From the NCBI RefSeq assembly GCF_963678975.1, contig NC_089273.1:6944614-7008613 (forward strand): 64,000 bases of DNA, given 5' to 3'. The position numbers were made by a program, and so were the translations under genes. The stretch is from Dysidea avara (Eukaryota; Porifera; Demospongiae; Dictyoceratida; Dysideidae). Positions 45,286-57,833 of this stretch are shown here, piece by piece; position 1 is the stretch's first letter; the number at the start of each line of letters is the position of its first letter. The notes below the pieces were generated by a model, which was given only the letters and a program-made list of their open reading frames with translations, did no database searches and was not told where the DNA came from.

Positions 45286-48060
45286 GAAATCTCCATGGTG
45301 GTTTCTTTGTAACTGAACACTCTACAAGGTGACTTCTTCTAATTGCTCTCTCTACAGGGTGAATTGTTTGTAGCTGAACGATCTACAAGGTAACTTCTTC
45401 TAGCTGATCTCTCTACAGGGTGATGTGTTTGTAGCTGAATTCTGTATAGGTGATTTGTTTGCAGCTGAGCTCTTTACAGAATGGTTTCTTTGTAGCTGAA
45501 CTCTCTAAAAGGTAACTTCTTCTAACCGATCTTTCTACAGGGCAATTTGTTTCTGGCAGAATTTTCTACAGGGTGATTTCTTTGCAGCTGAACTCTCTAC
45601 ATGGTGGTTTCTTTGTAGCTGAACTCTCTACAAGGTAATTTCTTCTAGCTGATCTCTCTACAGGGAGATTTGTTTGTAGCTGAACTATCTACAAGGTAAC
45701 TTCTTATAGCTGATCTCTCTACAGGGTGATTTGTTCGTAGTTGAATTCTGTACAGGTGATTTGTTTGCAGCTGAGCTCTTTACAAAATGGTTTCTTTGTA
45801 GCTGAACTTTCTCCAAGGTAACTTCTTCTAACTGATCTTTCTACAGGGTGATTTGTTTGTAGCTGAACTATCTACATGGTGGTTTCGTTGTAGCTGAACT
45901 CTCTACAAGGTAACTTCTTCTAGCTGATCTTTTTATACTGCATATTTGTTTGTAGCTGAGTTCTCTACAGGGTGATTTGTTTGCAGCTGAACTCTCTACA
46001 TGGGAGTTTCACTGTAGCTGAACTCTCTACAATGTTACTTCTTCTAGCTGAACTCTCTACAGGGTGACTTGTTTCTAGCTGAACTCTCTATAGGTGATTT
46101 ATTTGCAGCTGAACTCTCTACATGGTGGTTTCTTTGTAGCTGAACTCTCTACAAGGTAACTTCTTCTAGCCGATCTTTCTACAGGGTGATTTGTTTGTAG
46201 CTGAATTCTCTACAGGGTGATTTATTTGCAGCTTAACTCTCTACAAGGTGACTTCTTCTAGCTGAACTCTCAACAGAGTGATTGATTTTTTTTGCAGCTG
46301 AACTCTCTACATGGTGGTTTCTTTGTAACTGAATTCTCTTCAGGGTGATTTGTTAGTAGCTGAACTCTCTACAGGGTGATTTGTTTGTAGCTGAACTCTC
46401 TACAGGGTGATCTGTTCATAGCTGAACTTCCTATAAGGTAACTTCTTCTAGCTAATCTTTCTACAGGGCGATTTGTTTGTAGCTGAGTTCTCTACAGGGT
46501 GATTTGTTTGCAGCTGAACTCTACATGGTAGTTTCTTTGTAGTTCTACAATGTGACTTCTTCTAGCTGAACTCTCTACAAGGTGACTTGTTTCTAGCTGA
46601 TCTCTCTACAGGGTGACTTGTTTCTAGCTGAACTCTCTACAGGTGATTTGTTTGCAGCTGAACTCTCTACATGGTTTATTTCTTTGTAACTGAACTCCCT
46701 GCAAGGTGACTTCTTCTAGCTGATCTCTCTACAGGAAGATTTGTTTGTAGCTTAACTCTCTACAGGTGATTTGTTTGCAGCTGAACTCTCTACATGATGG
46801 TTTCTTTGTAGCTGAACTCTCTACAAGGTAATTTCTTCTAGCTGATCTCTCTACAGGCCGATTTGTTTGTAGCTGAACTCTCTACATGATGGTTTCTTTG
46901 TAGCTGAACTCTCTACAAAGTGATTTCTTCTATAGCTGATCTTTCTACAGGGTGATTTGTTTGTAGTTGAACTCTCTACATGATAGTTTCTTTGTAGCTG
47001 AACTCTCTACAAGGTGATTTCTTCTATAGCTGATCTTTCTACAGGGTGATTTGTTTGTACCTGAACTATCTACATGATGGTTTCTTTGTAGCTGAACTCT
47101 CTACAAGGTAACTTCTTCTAGCTGATCTCTCTACAGGACAATTTGTTTGTACCTGAACTCTCACATGATTGCTTCTTTGAAGCTGAACTCTCTACAAGGT
47201 GATTTCTTCTAGCTGATCTTTCTACAGGGTGATTTGTTTGTAGCAGAACTCTCTACAAGGAAACTTCTTCTAGCTGATCTCTCTACAGGAAGATTTGTTT
47301 GTAGCTGAACTCTCTATACATGATTTGTTTGCGGCTGAATTCTCTACGTGATGGTTTCTTTGTAGCTGAACTCTCTACAAGGTAACTTCTTCTAGCTGAT
47401 CTCTTTACAGGGTGAATTGTTTGTAGCTGAACGATCTACAAGGTAACTTCTTCTAACTGATCTCTCTACAGGGTGATTTGTCTGTAGCTGAACTCTCTAC
47501 AAGGAAACCTCTTTTAACTGAGCTCTGTACAGGGTGAATTGTTTGTAGCTGAACTATCTACAAGGTAACTTCTTCTAGCTGATCTCTCTACAGGATGATT
47601 TGTTTGTAGCTGAACTATCTACAAGGTAACTTCTTCTAGCTGATCTCTCTACAGGATGATTTGTTTGTAGCTGAACTATCTACAAGGTAACTTCTTCTAG
47701 CTGATCTCTCTACAGGGTGATTTGTTTGTAGCTGAATTCTGTATAGGTGAATGGTTTCTTTGTAGCTGAACTCTCTACAAGGTAACTTCTTCTAGCTGAT
47801 GTATCTACAGGGTCACTAGTTTGTAGCTGAATTCTCTACATGGTGGTTTCTTTGTAACTGAACTATCTATAAGGTGACATCTTTTAGCTGATCTTTCAAC
47901 AGGGTGATTTGTTTGTAACTGAACTCTCTACAAGAAAACTTCTTCTAACTGATGTCTGAACAGGGTGAATTGTTTGTAGCTGAACTCTCTACAGGGTGAT
48001 TTGTTTGTAGCTGATCTCTACACAGGTTACTTATTTCTAACTGATCTCTTGAATTCAGTT
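45286..48060. repeat. Minisatellite array 2, ~31-bp monomers
   Basis: Same monomer family as array 1, all in one orientation, about 2.8 kb. Runs such as 47,530-47,720 repeat a 94-bp higher-order unit almost exactly, pointing to recent local amplification. Confidence 0.92.
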
Positions 48061-48268
48061 CAGGGTGACTGCTCTATTAGGATGACTGCTCTATTAGAGT
48101 ATCTCGATCTCGCACTTGCTACACCAAGTTGGATTTCGTGTTATAACTCCGTGGCTTTAAGTCTGATTTTTCTACACCATTGAAGAGCCTTTCTAAGATG
48201 ATAACTCCATCTGTACAGCGATTTTCAAAGCATTACCCCAAGTGGTTTATCTGGTAGGCGTGGCAAGC

Positions 48269-48299
<31 letters not shown>

Positions 48300-48967
48300 T
48301 TAGCTAATCTCGATTGCGTAATTGTTACACACAGTTGATTTTTTCGCTGTATCTTCCTGGTTTTTAGCTCGATTTCTTTCAAACCACAAAAGGTTTGAGG
48401 TTCAATAGTTAACCTATTCACCCACCGATTTTCAGCTTCTTCCCATACGCGGTTTACCCTGTAGGCGTGACAACATATTGGTGTTATTTTTCGTGCATAA
48501 TCGCTCATAACTCTTTGCCTGTTTATGGTATTCCAGCCAAAGTTGGTACAGAGATGCGCCGTTATACCCCCCTTCTGTGTGCCAAATTTCAAGGCAATCG
48601 GATAACGCGTTCGTGTTTTATAGCAGTTTTTGTAAGTGTGCGAAAAGAGGAAGAAAAATAAGAAGAAAAAAAAAACGAAGAAACTAAGCCAATTTGTGAA
48701 GTCGCATATCTCAGGAATTCCTGAAGCGATTTCGCTCAAATTTGGAATGTGGAGTACTGAAGTTGGAGGGAATGTACACAGCAAAATTTGTCTTGTTTCA
48801 TCAAGGCAGCACAGAGCTACGGAGGTGCGAAAATTGCGTTTTCTTTCTTCCTGTCAATATACTCACGGGGTTGCGCGCCGGCTTCTTGGGCCGCACGACA
48901 CACTACCGTGTGTCTTGATATGTTAAATCTTTGCACTCCAATAAAATATCTTGTTAAAAATTAAAGG

Positions 48968-50695
48968 ATGAGGGTCATTTACTCCAAACTGACTTATTGT
49001 GTGCTACTACTGATGGTTGCTTGTTCGGTATGTATCACAAACTGTACAGTATACTATGTGTTGCCTGATGATGATCATCGAATTACTAGTAACCATACCA
49101 ACACCTTGCGACACTACCTCATCAACTCTGAGAATCACTTCACTTCTCATACTCAGTTCATATTCCTACCAGGTAAACATCATCTTCATAAAATGCTGCT
49201 AGTCAAAAGCGTCTTAAATATAACACTACAAGGAATCAGCCCACAGAAAATGTACACTACAACAATTTATTGCACATCTAGAGCTCATGTTAGTATTATA
49301 GATTCTGAAAATGTGAACATAAAATATCTCAACATAAAAGAATGTGGACATTTTGGCACAAATGGTGCATGTATTGCTTTGGACATTTTCAACTCTTCAA
49401 ATGTAGTAGTAACAATTTTTTTGATTACCTGCAAGTTTCATCAATGTGGATTGGCAGTAATAAATGCTTTTAATAGTGTGCAATTACTCAATGTCACATC
49501 AAGTCATTTAATGATAGCTCATAACAGGACCAGAAGTAACAGCAATGTGACAATATGTGACTATCAGCACATACGACATCCCATATTTTCACAGAACGCT
49601 ATTATTATTTTCTTAAAACAGAACTCCAATGACATCATAATCCAATTGTCAAACATTACACTGAAAGAAGATAAAGCTATAACAATTATCTGTTTACTTT
49701 CTACAGGTAAAACTATCATCACTTTTGCAAGAATAATAGTATTTGGATTGTTGATCAAAGAAGAAGTTATTGTAGTGAGTACGTCTGATCATTTCTATGA
49801 TTATAACAACAATCAAATGACTGCTATGATTATTTTTCGTCAATGTCATTTTGAGAATATAAGGAGTGAAATTCAAAACAATGTACCAACATTATTTACA
49901 ATTATAGAAAAACATTCTTATCAAAGTTATTTGTTTTTGTCTATTATCATTTCAAGCTGTAATTTTGCAAACATAAGCTCAGCTTTGTTGTTTAAAACAC
50001 ATTTGGAAACAAATATTGTTTCACCAACCTCTACTCTACTTCTACAAATTAGTAATTCTTCATTTTCTGTAATCGAGGATACTACATTTGTAATATTAAT
50101 AGAAGGTGCACACCTGGTGCTAGAAGGACCAGTAACATTCACAGAAATAAAAAGTGAAATGTCCATAATACAAATTGTTAAAGGTGCTATAAGTTTGTTT
50201 GGTGAAATAACATTTTCATTTAATCAGGCATATGCTTGTATTGTGATTGATTACATCACTATTTTTGAGAATACCATGCTAAATGTTACAGCAAATAACT
50301 TTTCGGTTGTATTTTGTACAGAAAGTGTATTTGCAAAAGCTAATGTTAATACACTGTGCACATTTCAGTACAGCACAAAGAAAACAAGCATAATACAAAG
50401 AGATGATCAACCAGCACATAAAGTACAAAATTATAACTACTCAATTTTATTACAATATAACAATGGAAAATTTGTGTCAAACAGAAGACATGCATTTTCA
50501 CATTGTGACTGGATTAGCGATTCAGTTTTTATCCAATCAGACCCTTTTGAAATAAATCAACGTACTGTACACATTGTCAACAACTCAATGGCACTAGAAT
50601 GGACTAATCCTTCCAGTATTTGCTACTGTATAAATGACCAACACTACAACTGCTCCTCTGATGAACTTGGACCAGTTTATCCTGGACAAACATAA
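48968..50695 (+). CDS. Beta-helix ectodomain protein, N-terminal part (frame 1 of 3)
   Basis: ATG at 48,968 starts a signal peptide (about residues 1-27, hydrophobic YCVLLLMVACSVCI), then VYYVLPDDD. Roughly 400 residues follow of short beta-strand repeats rich in Asn, Ile, Val and N-glycosylation sites, typical of right-handed beta-helix (pectin-lyase-like) ectodomains. The frame ends at TAA 50,693-50,695 right after a GPVYPGQT motif. The protein clearly continues in another frame, so the stop reflects a frameshift. Together with the next two segments it forms a large intronless secreted/membrane protein with no function that I can name. Confidence 0.7.
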   Translation: MRVIYSKLTYCVLLLMVACSVCITNCTVYYVLPDDDHRITSNHTNTLRHYLINSENHFTSHTQFIFLPGKHHLHKMLLVKSVLNITLQGISPQKMYTTTIYCTSRAHVSIIDSENVNIKYLNIKECGHFGTNGACIALDIFNSSNVVVTIFLITCKFHQCGLAVINAFNSVQLLNVTSSHLMIAHNRTRSNSNVTICDYQHIRHPIFSQNAIIIFLKQNSNDIIIQLSNITLKEDKAITIICLLSTGKTIITFARIIVFGLLIKEEVIVVSTSDHFYDYNNNQMTAMIIFRQCHFENIRSEIQNNVPTLFTIIEKHSYQSYLFLSIIISSCNFANISSALLFKTHLETNIVSPTSTLLLQISNSSFSVIEDTTFVILIEGAHLVLEGPVTFTEIKSEMSIIQIVKGAISLFGEITFSFNQAYACIVIDYITIFENTMLNVTANNFSVVFCTESVFAKANVNTLCTFQYSTKKTSIIQRDDQPAHKVQNYNYSILLQYNNGKFVSNRRHAFSHCDWISDSVFIQSDPFEINQRTVHIVNNSMALEWTNPSSICYCINDQHYNCSSDELGPVYPGQT

Positions 50696-51119
50696 TTATA
50701 GCCTAAGTTTGTTAAGCATTTTTAGCTCAAACCTTAGTAGTGCAATTACAATTGATAATACTCTAAATAGAGCATGTAAAAGTCACAGCATAACAGACAG
50801 AATTCTGCTAGTTCCTAACACTTGTACGAAGATCAGTTATAACATATTACATAAGAAAGGGGGAAGTTGTAATATATATTTACAAGTATCAATAACAGCA
50901 TCATTTGTGGATCATAAGCTTCTCTCAACAATGTTCGGTTGGAATTTTGTTCAAGTATATAAAATTAAAATATTTCTATGCCCTCTAGGGTTTGCACTGA
51001 ATGAACTGTTAAAAATCTGTCAGTGTGATGAAATTCTAAAATCAATTACAACTTCCACAGACAGTTGCAACATAGATACTCAAACAATTCTACGTTCAGC
51101 CAATAGCTGGATAATATAG
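50690..51119 (+). CDS. Beta-helix/multipass protein, middle part (frame 2 of 3)
   Basis: It continues from 50,690 in the +1 frame with NYSLSLLSIFSSNLSSAI. An extracellular, Cys-bearing membrane-proximal region follows (CPLGFALNELLKICQCDE). It ends at TAG 51,117-51,119 right after ANSWI. The upstream codons of this frame overlap segment 1 and are a shadow. Confidence 0.65.
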
Positions 51120-52483
51120 GAAGAACAAATAGTAAAGATAACAGTCATACTTATCAAGTGTCCTTGAATTGTCCTTTTGATTATTGTTTACCTCACTCCT
51201 CACACCTTAGCCTCTCCGATCCTGACTCTCAGTGTCAGTTTAACAGGACTGGTGTGTTATGTGGAAGATGTAAAGAAGGTCTTAGTGCTGTTTTTGGTAC
51301 TTCTCAGTGTAAACAATGCTCAAATTCCTATCTGTTTCTAATTATCCCTTTTATTGTTTCAGGAATCGTTTTTGTCATATTTCTTTTCATTTCCAATTTT
51401 ACTGTTGCTGATGTGAGCATAATTTTCTACGCTAACATTGTCAGCATTAATGGTGCTACATTTTTCCCAATTTACAAACCAACAAAATTTGCATATTCAT
51501 TTATTTCCTTCATTAACCTTGATTTGGGTATTGAAGTATGCTTTTACAATGGTATGGATGATTATGCTAAAATGTGGCTACAATTGATATTTTCCATTTA
51601 CCTCATCTTCATTGCTACAATATTCATCATAACTAGTCGATACTCTACTAGAATACAGAGACTCACTGCGCACAGAGCCCTACCAGTTCTTGCTACAGTA
51701 TTCCTATTGTCCTATACTAAGATATTGCGTACTGTATCCAGTGTCTTGTTCTCTTATTCCACAATAACTAGTCTTCCCAGCAAGAACACTACACTGGTGT
51801 GGTCAGTTGATACAGAAATTCAACTGTTTGGACTTAAGTTCATTGTTCTGTTCATTGTGTGTCTTGTTCTATTCCTGATACTATTACCATTCAATACAGT
51901 TCTAATATGTACAAGGACATTATCACGATTTAATTGTATAAATCATTTTAAGCCACTTTTGGATGTTTACCAAGGCCCATATAAGGACAAATTCTATTAT
52001 TGGACTGGTTTACAGCTACTATTAAGAGCAGTATTTTATGGAACATCAGCTCTTGATAGGAATACTAATATGATGATGGGTATTCTTATACTTGGAGTAG
52101 TGGAATGCATACATGGAGCATATTTCCCATTGAAATGCAAAGCAAAGAACCGTCAAGAGTTAATGCTACTTCTTAATCTCCAAGCACTTTTTACAGTTTC
52201 AATTTACAACACTTCTAACTCGGTTGCAGTCAACATACTGGTTGGTATTGCTCTGGTACAGTTTGTGGTATTTACGCTTTACCAAAGAGCATTGTTTGGA
52301 AAGGTCAAAACAGCAGTTTACACATGTTTGTTTAATAAATTAAGCTTTGCACATAGTTTCAGTTTTATACACACACATGAACCTAAAATATCTCAACAAG
52401 CCTTACAGTTACACAATGCGCCTCCTGATGTTGCATATAACTACAAAGAATTTCAAGAACCATTAATTGGATTGGATAAATGA
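51104..52483 (+). CDS. Beta-helix/multipass protein, C-terminal membrane part (frame 3 of 3)
   Basis: Back in the first frame, it begins with the Cys-rich module CPFDYCLP...CQFNRTGVLCGRCKEG...CKQC, resembling EGF/GCC-like modules. About eight to ten hydrophobic helices follow (first YLFLIIPFIVSGIVFVIFLF), then a short Gln-rich cytosolic end and TGA at 52,481. Beta-helix plus Cys module plus multipass C-terminus is an architecture that I associate with large receptor-like families in sponges and cnidarians. Ligand and signalling route are unknown. The long intact frames imply that the breaks are recent or are sequencing errors. Confidence 0.7.
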
Positions 52484-52933
52484 AATTATGAAGCAAACAT
52501 TATCTTAGACAGTACATTTTAAATTTATCTTTCTGCACTTATTTCTATCATAGTTCATTGAACACTTTTCTCACCTCTTTCATGTGCATTATTTGTATGT
52601 AATAATTTCAACAATTATGGTAATAAGTTGTTGTGTATCCTGCACTGTGATGAAGAGATGCTGAGAAAATGATACCTGAAATTCAGGCATTAATATTATG
52701 CAAGCCTTGCAATAATTATGATCCTTGGTACTCTTATACTGTGTAAACTTAGTATACTGTAGTATACTAAGTGGTATACTAAGTTTACACAGTATAGTGT
52801 GTAGTATACTGTGTAAACTTAAAAATGTTAATGAGCACCATACTATGGACATATAATATTATGGTATATAAACATGTACAGCCATTTTGATTCTTTTGTA
52901 AATGGAATGTACTTGAATAATATTGCATGCAGT
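52484..52933. other. 3' flank of the multipass gene
   Basis: It contains a palindromic cluster at 52,737-52,820 built from TAGTATACT and GTGTAAACTTA and their complements. No further gene was seen. Confidence 0.45.
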
Positions 52934-53000
52934 GAAGGACTTGGCTAGTGGAGAATCAGTGGTGCAAAGGATAGTTGGACGAGCAATTTCTGTGTGGTTT

Positions 53001-53308
53001 CACTGTGAAAAAAGGTGGGATATAAGATGGTATTTCCAGTGGCATGTTGAATACAAATAAGCCTTAATATAAATCCTGTATTATACTCATACTATACTTT
53101 AGTATAATACATATATATTATGGTTTCAGTTTATTTACCACATTACCTTATGTCTAATATAATTCCCACACTATACCATCACATATATGGTTTCAGTATG
53201 TTTAACACATTAACATGAGATTGTTAGTATGCTACAGGTTATACCAAGCTTTTTTGTATTCAATAAGCCACTGGAAATACCATTTTATATCTCCCTTTTT
53301 TTACAGTG
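53001..53308. mobile_element. MITE family D, copy 2
   Basis: 308 bp, CACTGTGAAAAAAGG at the left and the complement at the right, flanked by TTT. The empty site is at 28,823 in copy 1. Confidence 0.8.
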
Positions 53309-54067
53309 TTTCTGCTGTGTATCAGCACACAGCCCTGTAATCTCGTGTCTGGACTTTAACAAGGTTTTGATATCTAACCTCTTGTACACCACTCCGTTTC
53401 ACCTCCCACCCCTTTGTGAGCACTCATTAGTCCAACTGCTTAGAAGCTACAAGTACTGGAAGTAATCTGAAAATTAATAAATTGATGCATCTCTTGTGTA
53501 AATGTCATACACATGTTCACTTCCCTTGGCAAGTTATGATGGCTTAGAACTGTTTACTTAAAAAAGCTACTATAAAGATACGATTTGGCTGTTAAACAGT
53601 CAAACACACAGAAACATACTTTGGTTTCATGACCAGTGCTGGCTGTCATGCCAACACACTAACCAAATGTCTCTCCACTGCTATGGGATCCTTGGTAGGT
53701 CACATGATTCTCCAGATATAAAACAATTTTAGCTACTGATCAAACTGTTCCTAAATTGAAATGGAACCTCTGTAAAGTTAAACACTGGTTTAGCCAAAAT
53801 ACTATCTCAATTATACATAAGAAACATAATTCAACGAAATTGAATCCATCACCTACTGTCACTGCTAAGTATGGTTATGTCAGTAAAATGGTCCGACCTA
53901 AAACAAGACTGATAGAGCTATGTCTTTTTCTAGCTGTTGTCATAATGCAGTAAAGAAATTCTAGCAGTGGGTAAATATATTATGAGCAATGGAAAGAAAC
54001 AATTGGCCATAAAACAAGGTAGCTACTGTAGATAACACTAAAAATGTAGATAAATTCCCATTCAGTT

Positions 54068-54312
54068 AACAGGGCCTGCGAAACCAGGGAAACTCAGCAC
54101 AAACTACACCCCATCACATGATAGGTCATATCTCAGTACCAGGATTAAATATTTACATTCTGTAACTTTTGTTAAATAACCAACTAAATGTCCAATAAGT
54201 GCCAAAATTAGGCCATAAAATAACAGCAAAAAAGTTATGAGTCATGAAAGTATGAGAGAGTATGCAATTTTTGTGTCCCCACATGCCCCGTTTTCGTATG
54301 CCTGCAGTGACT
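54068..54312. mobile_element. MITE family A, duplicate of copy 3
   Basis: It sits at the same place within the duplication as 29,637-29,873. Confidence 0.65.
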
Positions 54313-55435
54313 ACTGCTAGTATATATAAATTATAGAGAACACATTAGTAGTACAATTATCAATTTGAGTCTTCCTTTACTGTATATGTGTTATGAAGGG
54401 GTTAAAATGTGTATAAAATTATTTATGTATCACACATTTTTTACCCAATGTAATTCAATAGCAAATATCTCAAAACCAGAATTATGCAAACCAGTTGGGT
54501 TTTCGTTCAGTGGGTCACATATGTGATACTGAGCACAAGAAGTCATTAACATACAAAGTACAAAATTAATTAACATCAAGGTGGTAGGTAGTAGAATATT
54601 GAGTGCAAAAGTAAGTCCATGATGCAAGTATTGTATAGCCACTGAGATTCAGTAGGGAGATTATCAAGTTTAACTAATGGTGAGAAGTAAACAATCTAAA
54701 GCTTGCAGTGTCTAATTATACTAAACACTAGCCTATTATATTTTTGGGAAGTATTCAGAAATCCAGCCTATTTACTCACAATTATGCTTTTAAAATGAAG
54801 ATTGTGCTCCAGACCTGACTATTTTATTAGAGTATATCAGCATTTGCTGACTACTGTATTGGAGTAAATGACGGTTCTATTACAGTATCCCTTACACCTG
54901 TGAAGTTTGTCAAGAAATAGAAAAACACTAACATTGCATTTTCTTGATATGAAATGCAGTAATAAGGTGTAGTGTGTTGATATTTTGTTGCTTCTTGGCA
55001 CATGAATTTTGCATTTTAAAAATCTTGGAAATTGACCTATATTGCTTAATGTGTTTGCTAACCTAATATGCTTGAAATCATACTGGAATAATTGGTACAA
55101 GTCTATGAAGTGTTAACCATAATGTTTCTGTATTTGGCTGAAGGTACATAACCAACCTTACCAATAGGCTGAGTAGGTAGCCTGCCTAGGGCCTAAAGGG
55201 GCCTCCAAGCTCCAATTAAATAAGCCTCAAATGTTTAGACTGACTATGCATTTATGTGTAAAAAGAGTCAATTGCATTCATTCTTCCTTCTATGCAGCCA
55301 CAAGCACTTATAAGAATTTGTATGAATACCATGTAGCAATAATATCCATGTATAATGTTTTCTGCCAATTAAGGAGGGCCCTCCATGTTTAATTTTTCTT
55401 TTATAGGACATCAAGGATGCTAAGGGGTTAGTCAT

Positions 55436-56265
55436 AGGCGGATCTGAGGGGGGGCCAAGGGGTGATTTGCCCCCCTGGCCCTTCTCTTGCCCCCTTGGAC
55501 CTGCAGTACTATATTGATACCAGAAATTAGAATCATCCATTCACACTGTACTCAGAAGTATAGAAAGCCAAAGGGCAAATAGAAGACAACAGATATAAAT
55601 GTACTTTACAGTTATAGTTAAACTGTACACTGTAAAGAAAGTGAGGCAAATAAATTTGAATTTTTGTGCACAGATCGAGATATTCTAATAGAGCAGTCAC
55701 TACTCTAATAGAACAGTCGCAATTCTTCTAATGTCATCAATTTACAATTTTACAAATCACAACCAAATTAACTACTCCTTCTTTTAATTTAGTATACACT
55801 TTACCATCAAACAGGTTTATCTCAGATAGGCTAACCAATCTTACAAAGCATACACTTTGTTAGCTAAGTGCTATCAAATATGCTCTCAAATTCAAACCTA
55901 GGAGGTCCAATTTTAAAAAATTTTCTCCAACTCCAGTCTTAAAAACTGTATGTCCATCCTCCATCCAGCTACATGCTGAATAAGGTTATGCAAATGAATA
56001 TAACTTGTGTACTAGAATTCCATTCTTATCCGCTTAGTGGAATAAACAGCATAAATCGGATGGCTGCAGGTTCGAGGCTACCTAGGTCCAGTCATGGATT
56101 TTTTCTCCTTTCTCCAACTTTTCAAACACACCTTAAGTAGCTAAAGCATTAAAGCATTACACACCTTCAGCACTTGTGCTGTAAAGCATTAATAAATTAA
56201 TAAAACACTGTTGTGCACTAAAACTTCTTTCCCCCCCCCTGACAGTGTCTCCTAGATCCGCCTAT
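55436..56265. mobile_element. 830-bp AGGCGGATCT element with 12-bp flanking repeat
   Basis: AGGCGGATCT and AGATCCGCCT ends are flanked on both sides by GGGGTTAGTCAT. The empty site is present in copy 1 at about 31,568. It contains a nested SINE-like unit. The antisense 90-codon frame at its left edge is incidental. Confidence 0.8.
56035..56215 (+). mobile_element. Probable tRNA-derived SINE
   Basis: GCTTAGTGG (A-box-like) and GGTTCGAGGCT (B-box) lie at tRNA-like spacing. An unrelated body follows (TTTCTCCAACTTTTCAAACA) and a TTAATAAATTAATAAA tail. A truncated relative is at 23,932-24,070. Confidence 0.55.
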
Positions 56266-56734
56266 GGGGTTAGTCATTTAGTTGTTTTGCATTCCAAATA
56301 ACAAATTCCCTTAAAACACTCTCAATGCAATTTTGAGATTGATTATACATAGCAAGTTGTACCAAGTTGTTAGTAAGGAAATATGAGGATGGCCCTTGAT
56401 GGGCATTTTTGTTGAAAATTATATAAATTCATGATCCCTACGGTAACAGTGTAACCATGTATGATGATTCATGCTATTGTATGTAACAATTCCTCAACAG
56501 TAAAATTAATGTGACCGATATCTCAGTATTAGAACAGAATATTTGTATTCTATAACTTGTATCATAAAGCCAATTAAATGCATAAAAATTGCATTGCCAT
56601 AGTATAATGGCACAAAAAGATGTTAGTGATGAAAGTTTGAAAAGGTGGGCTTAAACATATGTTCACCCTATGGCTATTTTCACGGTCTAGTCACAAATAT
56701 TAATAATAATCATTTGTGGTGTATCTTTCTCCAG

Positions 56735-56803
56735 CTAATATTACTCACTTGAATTTTCCAATCCCAATTGAGGACACAGTTACACCCACTCCTACACCTA
56801 CAG
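56735..56803 (+). pseudogene. Duplicate linker exon 3'
   Basis: A copy of exon 3 with intact acceptor, donor and phase and few substitutions. No signal-peptide or CRD exon lies between the multipass gene and this exon, and exons 4 and 5 are missing after it, so it is probably not used. Confidence 0.65.
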
Positions 56804-56971
56804 GTCAGTCATGTGTCATTATGTTGTATCTCCGAGAGCAATAATAATGTGGGGGTGAGAGAGCAAGGTCATGTGGGGTGGCTGTTAAATTAAAAAGTAC
56901 TTAAAAGGGAAAGGAAAGTGGTGGGGAGAGCAAGAGATACACTTCAAAGTGATTAGAGGCCATGAATGAAG

Positions 56972-57833
56972 CCCGGGGGGAAGCTTTGGGGGAGGGTGGA
57001 GCTTTGGGGGCTGAAGCCCCCCCTCCTTCATATTTAGGCTTTACTTGATCAATATGCTGAGTATTATAATGAAATTTTGTCTTAGCATAATTATATGATT
57101 ACTAATAATACAAATACTCATAAAACCACCTTATAAACATCTTTCCAAGGTATTATCAGTGGATTTATGCTAACGTTTATGTAACAAGGACCCGGATCAG
57201 CATTGGAGGTGTACAAGATCGAGATACTCTAATAGAGCAGTCAGCTAACTACTCTAATAAAACATTCACTGGAAACATGTAGTTGGTTCTGTTATGGAAT
57301 TTTTCCAAATCTGCCTGCACCTATACATACATACAATGAAGTGCATTGGTCTGTTTAAAGTGCTTCATTCATCTACTTGTGCAGTTTGTATGTATGGCAA
57401 TACTTAATTCAGGTACACAATTTCCATTGAAAATGCTCTCAGATTCAATCTTGTATTGTTCAAATTTCAAAATTTTCCACTTTCAACATTATTATTCTAA
57501 CATGCACCTATTCAGTGTTGTGCAATTGTGAGAGGGGTGCATCATGTACTTGGTTGTCTGTACCTACCCAAACTTTTCCATTAACAAAATGCTTCAGAGA
57601 GCCATACCTATAATCTAAAGGCAGTATATGAAATATCTACAGGCAGAAAATATTATGAATTTTATGTGGAAATGTCTCCAAATTGCAGTATTTTAGCATC
57701 TATTTTTCAAAAATTTCTTGGGGGGCATCCCCAAACCCCCCTAGTTTCAGCATAACACACCTCTACCCAAGAGATTAGTACCTTGAGTTAGCCCCCCCCC
57801 CCCTCCCCCTTTAATAAATCCTAGATCCGCCCA
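56972..57833. mobile_element. GGCGGAT-family element replacing exons 4 and 5
   Basis: It matches the element at 62,690-63,561 along its length, ending CTAGATCCGCCC. Left of it, ~70 bases copy the family E repeat. In copy 1 the corresponding 1.35 kb holds the microexon and the transmembrane exon. Confidence 0.7.

Larger units (their letters stand above)
44537..48920 (+). repeat. Composite repeat unit 2
   Basis: Same order as unit 1: foldback C (44,542-44,860), spacer, array (45,286-48,060), tail (48,060-48,920). It carries a MITE B at 45,029-45,265 that unit 1 lacks and an (AAT)n tract at 48,268-48,296. The two units lie head to tail. Confidence 0.75.

Noticed and set aside
40811..48060. Possible CRISPR array or coding repeat
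   Set aside because: Monomers are directly adjacent without unique spacers, show several variants, and sit in a eukaryotic context. No frame is conserved.
48233..48784. 183-codon antisense frame in the composite tail
   Set aside because: It contains a translated (AAT)n run, and only partial relatives remain in the other unit (43,843-44,360). No domain is recognised.
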